NCBI GenBank assembly: GCA_934338065.1
Contig: CAKRGX010000006.1
Coordinates: 1-64,000 of the forward strand
DNA length: 64,000 nt
Reading direction: 5' to 3'
DNA from: an uncultured Eubacterium sp.
GTDB taxonomy: Bacteria; Bacillota; Clostridia; Lachnospirales; Lachnospiraceae
Shown here: positions 24,785-33,385 of the stretch, one piece after another
Numbering within the stretch: position 1 is the stretch's first letter
Layout of the letters: each line of letters begins with the position of its first letter
Translations under genes and position numbers: made by a program
Notes under the pieces: model-generated
The model's database searches: none
What the model was told of the DNA's origin: nothing
Seen by the model: only the letters and a program-made list of their open reading frames with translations

Positions 24785-25465
24785 ATGGAACAGTACAAAG
24801 AAGAGTTTATTGAGTTTATGGTAGAGTCAGATGTTTTAAAATTTGGCGAGTTTACATTAAAGAGTGGACGTAGATCTCCTTTCTTTATGAACGCGGGTGC
24901 TTACGTTACCGGCTCACAGTTGAAACGTTTGGGTGAGTATTATGCAAAGGCAATTCATGATAATTATGGAGAGAATTTTGATGTTCTTTTTGGACCTGCT
25001 TATAAGGGGATTCCACTAAGCGTTGCTACTACAATGGCGTTTTATGAGTTATATGGAAAAGAAATCCGTTATTGCTCTAATCGAAAAGAAGAGAAAGATC
25101 ATGGGGATGCCGGTATATTGTTGGGAAGCAAGATAAAAGATGGTGACAAAGTTGTGATCATTGAGGATGTGACCACATCCGGTAAATCAATAGAAGAAAC
25201 TTTCCCAATCGTAAAGGCGCAGGGAGATGTGGAAATACTTGGTCTGATGGTTTCTTTGAACCGTATGGAAAAAGGCAAGAATAGTGATAAATGTGCTTTA
25301 GATGAGATTCGGGAAACATATGGCTTTAAGACAGCAGCTATTGTATCAATGGATGAAGTGGTCGAGAGATTATACAATAAAGAGTGTCAGGGTAAGGTTG
25401 TCATTGATGATGACATGAAAAAAGCAATTGACCGTTATTATGAACAGTATGGTGCGATAAAATAG
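24785..25465 (+). CDS. pyrE: Orotate phosphoribosyltransferase
   Basis: PyrE joins orotate with PRPP to make OMP in pyrimidine synthesis. The 226-residue product shows FTLKSGRRSPFFMNAG (orotate loop), FGPAYKGIPLSVATTMAF, the flexible loop NRKEEKDHGDAG, and the PRPP motif VVIIEDVTTSGKSIEE with adjacent acids. GGAGGACTT lies upstream of the ATG. It is a single gene here, closed by a terminator; other pyr genes are not in the window. No PyrR-type attenuator was recognised in the 110-bp leader. Confidence 0.95.
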   Translation: MEQYKEEFIEFMVESDVLKFGEFTLKSGRRSPFFMNAGAYVTGSQLKRLGEYYAKAIHDNYGENFDVLFGPAYKGIPLSVATTMAFYELYGKEIRYCSNRKEEKDHGDAGILLGSKIKDGDKVVIIEDVTTSGKSIEETFPIVKAQGDVEILGLMVSLNRMEKGKNSDKCALDEIRETYGFKTAAIVSMDEVVERLYNKECQGKVVIDDDMKKAIDRYYEQYGAIK

Positions 25466-25477
25466 AACATAATAATC

Positions 25478-25511
25478 AAATACAGTCTGCATTGTGGGCT
25501 GTATTTTTTTT
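25478..25511 (+). terminator. Terminator after pyrE
   Basis: AAATACAG (25478-25485) pairs with CTGTATTT (25499-25506) and is followed by a T-run to 25511. Confidence 0.85.
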
Positions 25512-25688
25512 GAGAAAATTATCGCAATGCGCTCTCAATAAGGCAATATTAGCGTGGTGCGCAGAAAAAACGTGCTTTTTCACAAAGTTTTAATTGCATA
25601 TTTGTTTATTTTTGATAATTTACAAAATGATAAATTGGTGCTAAGATAAGTCCCATTCCACCCAAAAAATAAAAAAGGAGGGCTGCAA

Positions 25689-26504
25689 TTGAAAGTTGCT
25701 TTTTGGAGCAATGGAAGGGGTAGATCTTGCGTAACAAGTAATCTGGCTTGTATGAGCGTATTATCTGTTTTAAATCGTCCGGATGAGAGGGCGATTATCT
25801 TTGAAAATCATAGAAACATCATTAATTTGGGAAGTACATTACTCAATACATATTCCAATAACGAAATAAAAGAAAATTCAGAATATCATATTGAAAGCGG
25901 TCTGGATAAGGTTTTGCGCCTGGTTGAAAGTGGAACTGAGATGACAGAAGAACGTTTGCACGGATTGTCAAAAGAATTTCTGGGGCAGCGATTACTTTAT
26001 TTGCCGACAGACGAAAAAAGTGCTGAAAGTCTGGAATATTATCTGGAACGTGAGGCGGTTAGGGCGATGTCATACATGGAACAACATAGCAGTGTAGTTT
26101 TTGTAGATACGACAGCAGCTCCGCTTGCAAGCTCACGTATGATACTTCAGCAAACAGATTTTGTCGTTGTAAATCTGAGCCAGAATCTGCAAATGCTGGA
26201 TCATTTCTTTCGCAATTTTAAGTCAATTCAGGAGAAAGCTTTTTATCTGATTGGGAATTACGATATTCATTCTCAGTTGACGAGAGATGTGATTCAAAAG
26301 CGCTATCATATTTCACAGGAAAGAATAGGAGTGATCCCACATAATGCTAATTTTTCAGATGCGATTTCTAACGGAAGTCTTATCCCATTTCTTATTAGCC
26401 ATTACAGTTGTAAAAAGAATGATGAAAACTATGAATTTATCAGATATGCCAGAGAGGCACAAGATATGTTCCGTTTCCTTACTCATGAAAAAGAAAGGAA
26501 GTGA
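25689..26504 (+). CDS. CpaE-like ATPase-fold protein of a tad pilus locus
   Basis: This 271-residue protein begins MKVAFWSNGRGRSCVTSNLA, the place of a MinD/ParA/CpaE Walker A loop, but the motif reads NGRGRSCVT and lacks the usual GK[ST]. Later strands VVFVDTTAAPLASSRMILQQ and DFVVVNLSQN keep the fold. CpaE proteins help place the tad secretion machine at the cell pole. Start TTG 25689 has GGAGGGC upstream. It is first in an operon with cpaF and TadB/TadC-like genes. Loss of the ATP-binding Lys suggests a structural, not enzymatic, role. Confidence 0.72.
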   Translation: MKVAFWSNGRGRSCVTSNLACMSVLSVLNRPDERAIIFENHRNIINLGSTLLNTYSNNEIKENSEYHIESGLDKVLRLVESGTEMTEERLHGLSKEFLGQRLLYLPTDEKSAESLEYYLEREAVRAMSYMEQHSSVVFVDTTAAPLASSRMILQQTDFVVVNLSQNLQMLDHFFRNFKSIQEKAFYLIGNYDIHSQLTRDVIQKRYHISQERIGVIPHNANFSDAISNGSLIPFLISHYSCKKNDENYEFIRYAREAQDMFRFLTHEKERK

Positions 26505-26507
26505 AAA

Positions 26508-28511
26508 ATGTGGAGAAATAAAAAATGTGTAACAGTAGTTTTTGGGTTATTGATTTTTGCAATATCGTATCTACCTTTCGGGGCAAGCGCGAAACAAAGT
26601 GTGTATGATTATGAGGGGTTAAAAGATGTATTGGAATCAGATGCCGCAAAAAAGGTGGAGATAGCTGCTGATATTCCGATAACTGCGCCAATTATAATTC
26701 GTGGATCTAAATGCATAGAAGGAAAGGGACATTTATTAGAACGGGGAAGAAAAGATGGAAAGGTATATGCCGGAACATTATTTCTCATGATGGGAACCCG
26801 TTGTGAGTGGAAGAATGTGGTGATTTCCGGTGCAGGAGAAAAACGCTATGTTGGCAGCAGAGTATTTGGAAGATTAATTGAATTGAGAAAAGGGGTTACG
26901 GCATTTTGTTCCGGAAACATTTGGAAAAATAATATAAACCGACATCTGGCTGTAGATGGTGGGGGTGCTGTCTGGATTAGGAAGGGTGCCAGTTGTTATA
27001 TGATGGGAGGAAAAGCTATATGCAATGAAAATGTATCATGTGGTGCAGGATTTCGTGTTGACCGGGGAGGACAACTTATCGTAGAAAAGGGAGAAATTAT
27101 AAACAATACGGTCAGAGGAATATCAGAAATATCCGGATTTGAGGGGCTGGGAGCAGGAATTTATAATGAAGGCAGTGTGACGATCCAGGGTGGCTCCTTA
27201 AGAAAAAATAAGGTAGCTGCATATACAAAAAATGGAAGAACTTTTGGTGGAGTGGGAGGAGGAATATACAATAAAGGAAGCTGTATTATTGTGGGTGGAA
27301 CAGTACAGAACAACGATGCATCTGTGTGTGGAAGTGTTTTATATGCGTCGCAGGGATCGAAAGTAAGATTAGGTGGTGGTGTTTTGCAGACCGGAGAAGA
27401 AGGAGAAAGAAAGCCGGTGTATGTTGGTGGAAGCTGTACTTTGGAAGGGAAGGCCGGCGTTTCTTATGTGTTTATTTCACATACAGCAGAGGTAGAAGTC
27501 ATTAAAGGGTGGAACCGGGAACAGAAGGTGACGATCGAACCCTATGCATATAAAAAAGATTTGCTTATTTTGCAGGGGGCAAAGGGAAATTTTGAACTTA
27601 AAGAAAAGAATTCTTATTTCCTTTGCAGAAGAGGGAGGAAATATTATGTTGGACAAAAACAAAAGAAACAGAAAAAAAGAATAACCGGTGGCAAAAGAAA
27701 AAAAGCGAAGCCAATCAGTCAATTGCCGGTAATAGATTGTCAGAGAAGGAACCTGGTATTTTACGAAAATGAATATGTTTCAAAAAGAATTCTTTGTTAT
27801 GGAGTGACAGCGAAAGACAGAAATGGTGCTGCCCTGCCTGTGTATGTGAAAGGGAAATGGTATAAAGATGGATGGCTGGATACAGAGCGGGTGAGAGCAG
27901 GAAATATCGTGTATAGTACAAAGGATAGAGAAAAACGCACCAATAATATTTCTATTCCTTTCCGTGTAGTAAAAAATAAAAAACCAATGGTGCAAACAGT
28001 AAGACGTTATTTTTTTCAGGACGAAATGGAACAAATAAACGATAGTGAGTGGAGCAGGATTTTATGGGAGGGAGTGAAAGTGGAAGATGATCATGAAAAA
28101 GAAGCTGAACTAAAAAAAGAGACAACTGTAGAATTAAGAAAATCAAATAAAAGAGACAACAAAAATTATGATGTCAAGGTAAAGGTCAGGGATCAATATG
28201 GTCATCGCTATTACATGAAAGAGCATGAAAAAAGAAGATATGGAAAAGGAAAGTATAGAATTTTCTCCATTCCGATAACTATTGTTAAAAGAAATGGAGA
28301 TGACGGGGCGAGAAAATCTTATGTGGAATTTATTTCGCCCTCAAAAGATACAGAGGTGGAAGAAATGTGGCATTTCACGTATCAGGATATCAAGGAGATA
28401 CAAAGATTTATGACAACCCGGGACAATCCTTTTTCAAAAGAAACGAACCAGGAATTCTATCAAAAATATCAGAAATTCAGGGTGGGAGGAAAAGTGGATC
28501 AAAATGAATGA
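26508..28511 (+). CDS. Secreted right-handed beta-helix protein within the pilus operon
   Basis: This 667-residue protein has a signal peptide (CVTVVFGLLIFAISYLPF, then GASA). Residues about 60-300 form a parallel beta-helix with glycine/asparagine repeats such as VDGGGAVWIRKGASCYMMGG, LGAGIYNEGSVTIQGGS and GGVGGGIYNKGSCIIVGGT, as in pectate-lyase-like and polymorphic adhesin proteins. A Lys/Arg-rich linker (about 385-405) leads to a beta-rich C-terminal half without recognised motifs. There is no sorting signal. The gene sits between cpaE- and cpaF-like genes and overlaps cpaF by 8 bp, so it may be a pilus-associated adhesin. Function inferred from location only. Confidence 0.7.
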   Translation: MWRNKKCVTVVFGLLIFAISYLPFGASAKQSVYDYEGLKDVLESDAAKKVEIAADIPITAPIIIRGSKCIEGKGHLLERGRKDGKVYAGTLFLMMGTRCEWKNVVISGAGEKRYVGSRVFGRLIELRKGVTAFCSGNIWKNNINRHLAVDGGGAVWIRKGASCYMMGGKAICNENVSCGAGFRVDRGGQLIVEKGEIINNTVRGISEISGFEGLGAGIYNEGSVTIQGGSLRKNKVAAYTKNGRTFGGVGGGIYNKGSCIIVGGTVQNNDASVCGSVLYASQGSKVRLGGGVLQTGEEGERKPVYVGGSCTLEGKAGVSYVFISHTAEVEVIKGWNREQKVTIEPYAYKKDLLILQGAKGNFELKEKNSYFLCRRGRKYYVGQKQKKQKKRITGGKRKKAKPISQLPVIDCQRRNLVFYENEYVSKRILCYGVTAKDRNGAALPVYVKGKWYKDGWLDTERVRAGNIVYSTKDREKRTNNISIPFRVVKNKKPMVQTVRRYFFQDEMEQINDSEWSRILWEGVKVEDDHEKEAELKKETTVELRKSNKRDNKNYDVKVKVRDQYGHRYYMKEHEKRRYGKGKYRIFSIPITIVKRNGDDGARKSYVEFISPSKDTEVEEMWHFTYQDIKEIQRFMTTRDNPFSKETNQEFYQKYQKFRVGGKVDQNE

Positions 28512-29601
28512 TTTTCAAAAAAAATTTATATTAAAGCGGCAGGATTATGGGATTTTATACCCTTACCTGATTGATGATGAGGTAACAGATATTAACTGGA
28601 ATGGACGTCAGTTGTGGATTGATCATCTAAGGCAGGGAAGATATATGTCATCTGAAATATTACCGGAAGAATTTGTAGAACGTCTGGTTTCTTTGATCGC
28701 AAATGTTACCAATCAAGTGATAAACCGGCTGCATCCTGTTCTAGAAGCAGAAACAGAAGAGTTGAGGATAAGCGTTGTCCATCAAAGTGTGGCTCATTCG
28801 GGCACCACAATTTCATTGAGGAAAACACCGGCTGTTCAGCGACTGAATAAATCGCTTTTGCTTGATAGTGGTTATTGTATAGAGGAAGTACATTCTTTTT
28901 TGAAAAATTGTGTCAAAGCGCATTTTAGTATAGCTATTTGTGGGTTGCCCGGAGCAGGAAAAACTGAATTGTTAAAATATCTTACAAAATTTATTCCTGC
29001 TACGGAACGTGTTATAACGATAGAAGATGTGTTAGAAATACATTATCAACAGATCAATCCTAATAAAGACTGCGTTGAGATGAAAATTGCTGAAAATTTT
29101 TCTTATATGGAAGCGATTAAAGCATGTATCCGTCAACTGCCTAAGTGGATCATTTTATCGGAAGCACGTTCTACAGAAGTTAAGTATTTACTTGAAACGC
29201 TTAGCACGGGAGCTAATGGTCTGACAACAATTCATACCGATGATGTACGTAATATACCGGAGCGTATTAAGAGCATGGCAAGTGAGAAGGAGGATCTGTG
29301 CCGTATTGAAAATGATACGTATCGATATCTGGATATTGGAATATTGGTCAAAAATGGGATGAAACATAAAGATGGAAAGCATCGCCGTATTGAGCAGATC
29401 TGCATTTTTGAACGTTATGGGTTGGAATGGAAAGAAATGAAAAATCGTATCGTTATGATTGTAGAGGACGGGAAAATCGTAGAAAAAAAATTACCAGAAG
29501 GTATAGTAAACAGATTTCGTGATCTAGGGATTAACGATCCCTTTTTGGAGGTGCAGGATGAAAAAGTTTGTGATAAGAATTTCCTTGCTTATCATATTTG
29601 A
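28504..29601 (+). CDS. cpaF: CpaF/TadA-type secretion ATPase
   Basis: This 365-residue type II/IV secretion ATPase would power tad pilus assembly. It has the N-terminal segment YLIDDEVTDINWNGRQLWI, LRISVVHQSVAHSGTTISLRK, Walker A GLPGAGKT (147-154), the Asp box in VITIEDVLEIHY, Walker B-like IILSEARSTEV, and the His box LTTIHTDD. It overlaps the upstream beta-helix gene and, by 44 bp, the downstream membrane gene, so translation is coupled. It is slightly shorter than classical CpaF at the N-terminus. Confidence 0.88.
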   Translation: MNDFQKKFILKRQDYGILYPYLIDDEVTDINWNGRQLWIDHLRQGRYMSSEILPEEFVERLVSLIANVTNQVINRLHPVLEAETEELRISVVHQSVAHSGTTISLRKTPAVQRLNKSLLLDSGYCIEEVHSFLKNCVKAHFSIAICGLPGAGKTELLKYLTKFIPATERVITIEDVLEIHYQQINPNKDCVEMKIAENFSYMEAIKACIRQLPKWIILSEARSTEVKYLLETLSTGANGLTTIHTDDVRNIPERIKSMASEKEDLCRIENDTYRYLDIGILVKNGMKHKDGKHRRIEQICIFERYGLEWKEMKNRIVMIVEDGKIVEKKLPEGIVNRFRDLGINDPFLEVQDEKVCDKNFLAYHI

Positions 29602-30760
29602 TGTGGCCATGATATATATATTTCGGTTACATTTTTGTGCAATTCTAGGACTTGGCATAGTTACTTCTGTATGTTTTCCTTTTTTGGGTAGAGCGATGAA
29701 AAAGAGAACGCTATATCAAAGAGAATATTATGAAGTGTCTGTTTTTATGGAGCAGTTTTTGTGTTCGTACAAAAGATGGGGGCATGTTAAAATGGCATTG
29801 GAGGATTGCTCATCTGTTTTTAGCAAAACAAATAAGATTGCAGGGGTGATACAACAGTCAATTGAAGTGATGGAAAGCGGTGATGAAGGAAAAGAATCTA
29901 CAATACTAAAAAATGCATTTAACTGTTTTACTGATGTATACAAAAGCAGAAGAGTGAGGATGTTGTGCGATTTTTTGTGTCATACGGAGAATGCAGGTGG
30001 AGATGTAATGTGTGCCGTTGATATTTTATTGAATGACTTGCAAATGTGGAAACAAAGGACTGTTTTATATCAGAAGAAAAAGAAATATTTGGAAAAGGAA
30101 TTACTGGTATCTTCTTTTCTGGCAGTTTTTCTATGCTGTATAACACAGAATATCCTGCCGCATGACTGCATGGCAAATATTGAGAAAATAACGATATACC
30201 AGGTCACTACATTTGTAATGTTGTCGGGAGTTCTTGTTCTGCCCGTTGTGATCTATTGTGTATTCTCACAGACATGGCTTGATATCAGAGGGAAAAATAA
30301 AAATTCCATAGAAAATGAGTTTCCTTACTGGCTTTTGTTGGTATCGCTTTACCTACAGTATAATAGTGTATATCATGCGATAGAACAGTCATGTGATTCT
30401 CTTGAAAAAAGTTTTCAACGGGAAGTGGAACAACTGCTTCAGGACTTATACGCAGAACCTAATTCGTTAAATCCCTACATGAATTTTTGTAGAAAGCAAG
30501 CTAACATGGAATTGCAGACCGGAATGAAAATTCTGTTTTCTGTTACAAATAATGAATATTCTGATACAAAAAGGCAGATGCAGTTTCTTGTGCAGCAGAA
30601 TCATCGTTTCATTGATGAAAAGGAGAAAAAATACGATCAGGCAAAATTAGCAGTGTTTCAAATGTTTAAACAACTGCCAATGTTTATGGCAGGAGCAAAG
30701 ATAATAACCGATGCGTTACTTTTTGTTTTGCTGAATGTTAAAAATAGTTGGATTGGGTGA
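29558..30760 (+). CDS. TadB/TadC-like inner-membrane platform protein
   Basis: This 400-residue protein has two hydrophobic helices at the N-terminus (ISLLIIFDVAMIYIFRLHF and AILGLGIVTSVCFPFLG), a cytoplasmic region containing AGGDVMCAVDILLNDLQMWK like the F domain of type II secretion, two helices in the middle (LLVSSFLAVFLCCITQNIL, TTFVMLSGVLVLPVVIYCVF), a second cytoplasmic region and a last hydrophobic segment near the C-terminus (AKIITDALLFVLLNV). Classical tad loci have separate TadB and TadC of about 300 residues; here a single protein seems to serve. Known role: platform for pilin assembly by CpaF. Confidence 0.72.
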   Translation: MKKFVIRISLLIIFDVAMIYIFRLHFCAILGLGIVTSVCFPFLGRAMKKRTLYQREYYEVSVFMEQFLCSYKRWGHVKMALEDCSSVFSKTNKIAGVIQQSIEVMESGDEGKESTILKNAFNCFTDVYKSRRVRMLCDFLCHTENAGGDVMCAVDILLNDLQMWKQRTVLYQKKKKYLEKELLVSSFLAVFLCCITQNILPHDCMANIEKITIYQVTTFVMLSGVLVLPVVIYCVFSQTWLDIRGKNKNSIENEFPYWLLLVSLYLQYNSVYHAIEQSCDSLEKSFQREVEQLLQDLYAEPNSLNPYMNFCRKQANMELQTGMKILFSVTNNEYSDTKRQMQFLVQQNHRFIDEKEKKYDQAKLAVFQMFKQLPMFMAGAKIITDALLFVLLNVKNSWIG

Positions 30761-30767
30761 TAGAAAG

Positions 30768-30869
30768 ATGGAAAAAATGGTAAGGCAGTATATGGAATGG
30801 CTTGTTGCTGCGGTGTATGGAGGGCTTATGATAAGGGGGATGCAACTATTATTAAAGTTACTTGGGTAA
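30768..30869 (+). CDS. Very small hydrophobic protein, possible Flp-type pilin
   Basis: A 33-residue frame starts at ATG 30768, 7 bp after the platform gene, and reads MEKMVRQYMEWLVAAVYGGL and then MIRGMQLLLKLLG. AGAAAG gives a weak ribosome site. A short polar N-terminus followed by a hydrophobic helix, placed right after a TadB/TadC-like gene, is what a minimal Flp pilin or pilin-like subunit would look like. However, the G/XXXXE(Y/F) processing site of Flp pilins is not clear. The next gene begins 11 bp later. Confidence 0.45.
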   Translation: MEKMVRQYMEWLVAAVYGGLMIRGMQLLLKLLG

Positions 30870-30880
30870 AAGGCAAATAT

Positions 30881-31273
30881 TTGCTGTGGGGACTCTCGTT
30901 CCTGATATCGGGATTCCTTTGTTTACTGGTACTGTTTCAATGGCAGCGAATGTGTTCGATAAAGAGGCGAAGTATTAAAAATGTGGTTGATAAAGGAAAA
31001 GTGAAGAAACAAATGGAATTGCAGGTAAGAGATAGGAGGGTGGCACAGGGTGAAGTGGTTCCTTTGGAACAAATAGCAAGGGCGACAGATGAGCGAGGGA
31101 ATGATATCAGTAACAAGATCACTTTTTTATGCAATGGAAATATTTTGAACTCTAAGGTGTTTCCAACGAATAAGGCGGGCGTTTTTAGAGTTACGGTATC
31201 TGTTTTCAGCCCCTTGTCAGAAAAAAAGATATATAAAGCAGTACAGGTATTAGTTGATGGGAGAATCAAATAA
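30881..31273 (+). CDS. Membrane-anchored protein with a C-terminal beta domain
   Basis: From TTG 30881 (ribosome site AAAGG at 30869) this encodes about 130 residues: a transmembrane helix LWGLSFLISGFLCLLVLFQW, a basic segment, then a beta-sandwich-like domain with VPLEQIARATDERGNDISNK, FPTNKAGVFRVTVSVF and KAVQVLVDGR, resembling bacterial Ig-like folds. The same frame is open further upstream to an ATG at 30797, but that part overlaps the small gene at 30768 and gives an implausible Cys-rich start. It is a member of the tad operon; exact role unknown. Confidence 0.6.
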   Translation: MLWGLSFLISGFLCLLVLFQWQRMCSIKRRSIKNVVDKGKVKKQMELQVRDRRVAQGEVVPLEQIARATDERGNDISNKITFLCNGNILNSKVFPTNKAGVFRVTVSVFSPLSEKKIYKAVQVLVDGRIK

Positions 31274-31311
31274 CGTAAGTTGTCTGTACCTAGAGAGAGG
31301 AGGAGAGTGGC

Positions 31312-31635
31312 ATGAAGGGAGTAATAGGGCAGTTTGTTCTTTTTTTCTTTTTGTCATTGTTATTGTGGATCAGTGTTTCTTATGTTTCATTAAATATGAA
31401 ATATTGTGGGGCAAAAGAGTATCATAGAAGTATTGTGAGGATTATTGAAGATAGTTATTTTGAACAATCCGTGATACAAAACTGTATTGCGCAGGCAAAG
31501 CAGGAGGGATATCAGTTGTCTGTCCAGTGTTATGGTGAAAGCAGGAAGGATGCAAGAATAATTCTGCAGTATGATTTTGTATTTCCATTGTTTCAGGAAA
31601 TCAGACATTATTGTATTGATGGATATGCCAGATAA
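31312..31635 (+). CDS. TadE-like minor pseudopilin
   Basis: This 107-residue protein has a short N-terminus followed by one hydrophobic helix (VLFFFLSLLLWISVSYVSL) and a polar C-terminal domain ending VFPLFQEIRHYCIDGYAR, the layout of TadE/TadF minor pilins. The typical prepilin cleavage motif is not obvious. AGGAGG precedes the ATG. Two cysteines in the C-terminal half (about positions 61 and 76) could form a disulfide outside the cell. Confidence 0.55.
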   Translation: MKGVIGQFVLFFFLSLLLWISVSYVSLNMKYCGAKEYHRSIVRIIEDSYFEQSVIQNCIAQAKQEGYQLSVQCYGESRKDARIILQYDFVFPLFQEIRHYCIDGYAR

Positions 31636-31649
31636 TAGGGGGGGATTAT

Positions 31650-32018
31650 GTGAGAACGGTAATCATATCAGTGGTTGGAATCAGTTCGTTATTTCTTGTT
31701 GTTTTGATACAGACCAAAATAAATGAAAAGACATGGCAGGAAGATCAGTTGGAGGATGCGTTAAGTTCGTCAATGTCGGAAACATTAGAGGAAGTTGCAC
31801 TGAAAGGGAGCTATGGAATAGATAATAGAAATGAAATGATGGCAGCCTTTTTACAAATGATGCTGCGTAAGTTTGACCGCGATATTGATCTTACTGTAAA
31901 AATACATGAGATCAATTATTCGCTGGGACAGATGGATATTGAGGCAATTGGAGTATATCGGACTGCAGAGGGGAAAAAGTGTCGTTCAACTGTGCGGAGA
32001 AATATCAGGATCAGTTAA
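31650..32018 (+). CDS. Pseudopilin-like small secreted or membrane protein
   Basis: This 122-residue protein starts at GTG 31650, 14 bp after the previous gene, and begins MRTVIISVVGISSLFLVVLI: a basic residue followed by a hydrophobic helix, then a soluble domain with EDALSSSMSETLEEVALKGS and a C-terminal basic tail KCRSTVRRNIRIS. It resembles TadF-like or other minor pilins by size and layout only. Last gene of the tad-like operon; a hairpin lies directly after the stop. Confidence 0.5.
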   Translation: MRTVIISVVGISSLFLVVLIQTKINEKTWQEDQLEDALSSSMSETLEEVALKGSYGIDNRNEMMAAFLQMMLRKFDRDIDLTVKIHEINYSLGQMDIEAIGVYRTAEGKKCRSTVRRNIRIS

Positions 32019-32042
32019 AAAGGGCGACTGAAAACCGCCCCT
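32016..32042 (-). terminator. Terminator of the ABC-F/CBS-protein operon
   Basis: On the minus strand, GGGCG (from 32040) and CGCCC (to 32022) form a stem followed by TTTTT. It lies 3 bp after the end of the minus-strand gene, overlapping the stop of the plus-strand pilin-like gene. Confidence 0.65.
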
Positions 32043-32044
32043 AT

Positions 32045-33358
32045 TTAGTCAGTATTTTGTTCTTCGTCATCATCCTCTTTTTGAGGTTTGAGCTCAAGAC
32101 GGATTTTGTCAATGCGATTACCATCTACGTTCAGAACGGTGTAAATACCATAATCATCTTCGGCTGTTTCACCGACGTCTGGAAAGTGCTCTAAAAGATT
32201 GATCACATGACCGGCGATGGAATCGTAGTCATCGGATCTGAGTGGAACATTGAGTGCTTCTGCGATGTCATCCAAAGGAGTGGAACCGAGGACGGTATAA
32301 ACCGTTTCGCTTACAGCTTGTATTTCGTCTTCCTCGTCGGTGTCATATTCATCACGGAGTTCGCCAACGATTTCTTCAATTAGATCTTCAATTGTGATTA
32401 ATCCGGCAAGTGCGCCATATTCATCCAGGACAATTGTCATAGGTATGGAGTCTTTTCGCATTTCCATAAAGAGTTCGGAAACATGCTTATATTCATATGT
32501 AACATGTGCCTCGCGCATTAAGGTGCGAATATCAAGATTATCTTTGTCTCCCTTGTAAAACACAAAATCTTTTAAGTTGATGATACCGATAATATTATCA
32601 ATCGTTTCTTCGTACACCGGCAGACGGGCAAACTTATTTTCTGTAAATTCGGCAAGAAGATCGTTATAAGAAATGTTAGCTTCCACCATGGCAATATCCA
32701 TACGCGGAATCATAACATCCTTGGCGAGGGAGTCACCGAAATCAACGATGTTGGTAATCATCTGCCGTTCTTCGCTTTCAATGACGCCTTCTTCGTGACT
32801 AACATCTACGAAGGTGCGAAGCTCGTCTTCTGTAATGCCTGAGACTTTATTAGATGTATCAACGCGAAGAAGAAACATGATAAAGCGGCATATCTGATTT
32901 ACGATAAAAATAACTGGTGTTAAAATATTTGTTAAAAACAAAATGGCGCTGGAATATAAAAGCGATAATTTTTCTGCATTTCTTGTTGCCATGTTTTTTG
33001 GTGTTATCTCTCCAAAAATAAGTATCAATACTGTCAATATACCAGTGGCAATTCCTGCACCGATACTTGTGCTTCCCTCTAATCCGATCCGCTGGCAGAT
33101 ATGGAAAGCGTATGCCGTGGAAAGAGAGGAGGCAGATAGATTTACTATGTTATTGCAGATCAATACGGCACTAAGCATTTTGGAAGGCTCTTCCACTAAT
33201 TTCAAAACACGTTTGGCTGCTTTGCTTTTTTCATCGGCTAAAGCGCGCATCCGTATTTTATTTACTGTTGTTAATGCTGTCTCTGCGGATGAAAAGAAAG
33301 CAGATAAAATAAGTAATGCAATGATAACTAGTATATTTATCGCGTCACTGGGGCTCAA
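32045..33358 (-). CDS. CorC/HlyC-family transporter-associated protein (CNNM-CBS-CorC_HlyC)
   Basis: This 437-residue membrane protein has an N-terminal DUF21/CNNM domain with four helices starting INILVIIALLILSAFFSSAE and the motif FGEITPKNMATRNAE, then a CBS pair (MIPRMDIAMVEANISYNDLL; PMTIVLDEYGALAGLITIED) and a C-terminal CorC_HlyC domain ending in an acidic tail. The family contributes to magnesium or cobalt homeostasis. Start is TTG 33358 with GGAGATG upstream on the minus strand. It lies 27 bp after the ABC-F gene and is probably co-transcribed with it. Confidence 0.9.
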   Translation of the reverse strand: MSPSDAINILVIIALLILSAFFSSAETALTTVNKIRMRALADEKSKAAKRVLKLVEEPSKMLSAVLICNNIVNLSASSLSTAYAFHICQRIGLEGSTSIGAGIATGILTVLILIFGEITPKNMATRNAEKLSLLYSSAILFLTNILTPVIFIVNQICRFIMFLLRVDTSNKVSGITEDELRTFVDVSHEEGVIESEERQMITNIVDFGDSLAKDVMIPRMDIAMVEANISYNDLLAEFTENKFARLPVYEETIDNIIGIINLKDFVFYKGDKDNLDIRTLMREAHVTYEYKHVSELFMEMRKDSIPMTIVLDEYGALAGLITIEDLIEEIVGELRDEYDTDEEDEIQAVSETVYTVLGSTPLDDIAEALNVPLRSDDYDSIAGHVINLLEHFPDVGETAEDDYGIYTVLNVDGNRIDKIRLELKPQKEDDDEEQNTD

Positions 33359-33385
33359 AGTATCATCTCCTTTATCTATAAATGC

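Noticed and set aside
30797..30880. Upstream extension of the gene at 30881 with a start MACCCGVWRAYDK
   Set aside because: It overlaps the small pilin-like gene in another frame, has no ribosome site and has an odd Cys-rich sequence; TTG 30881 is better supported.
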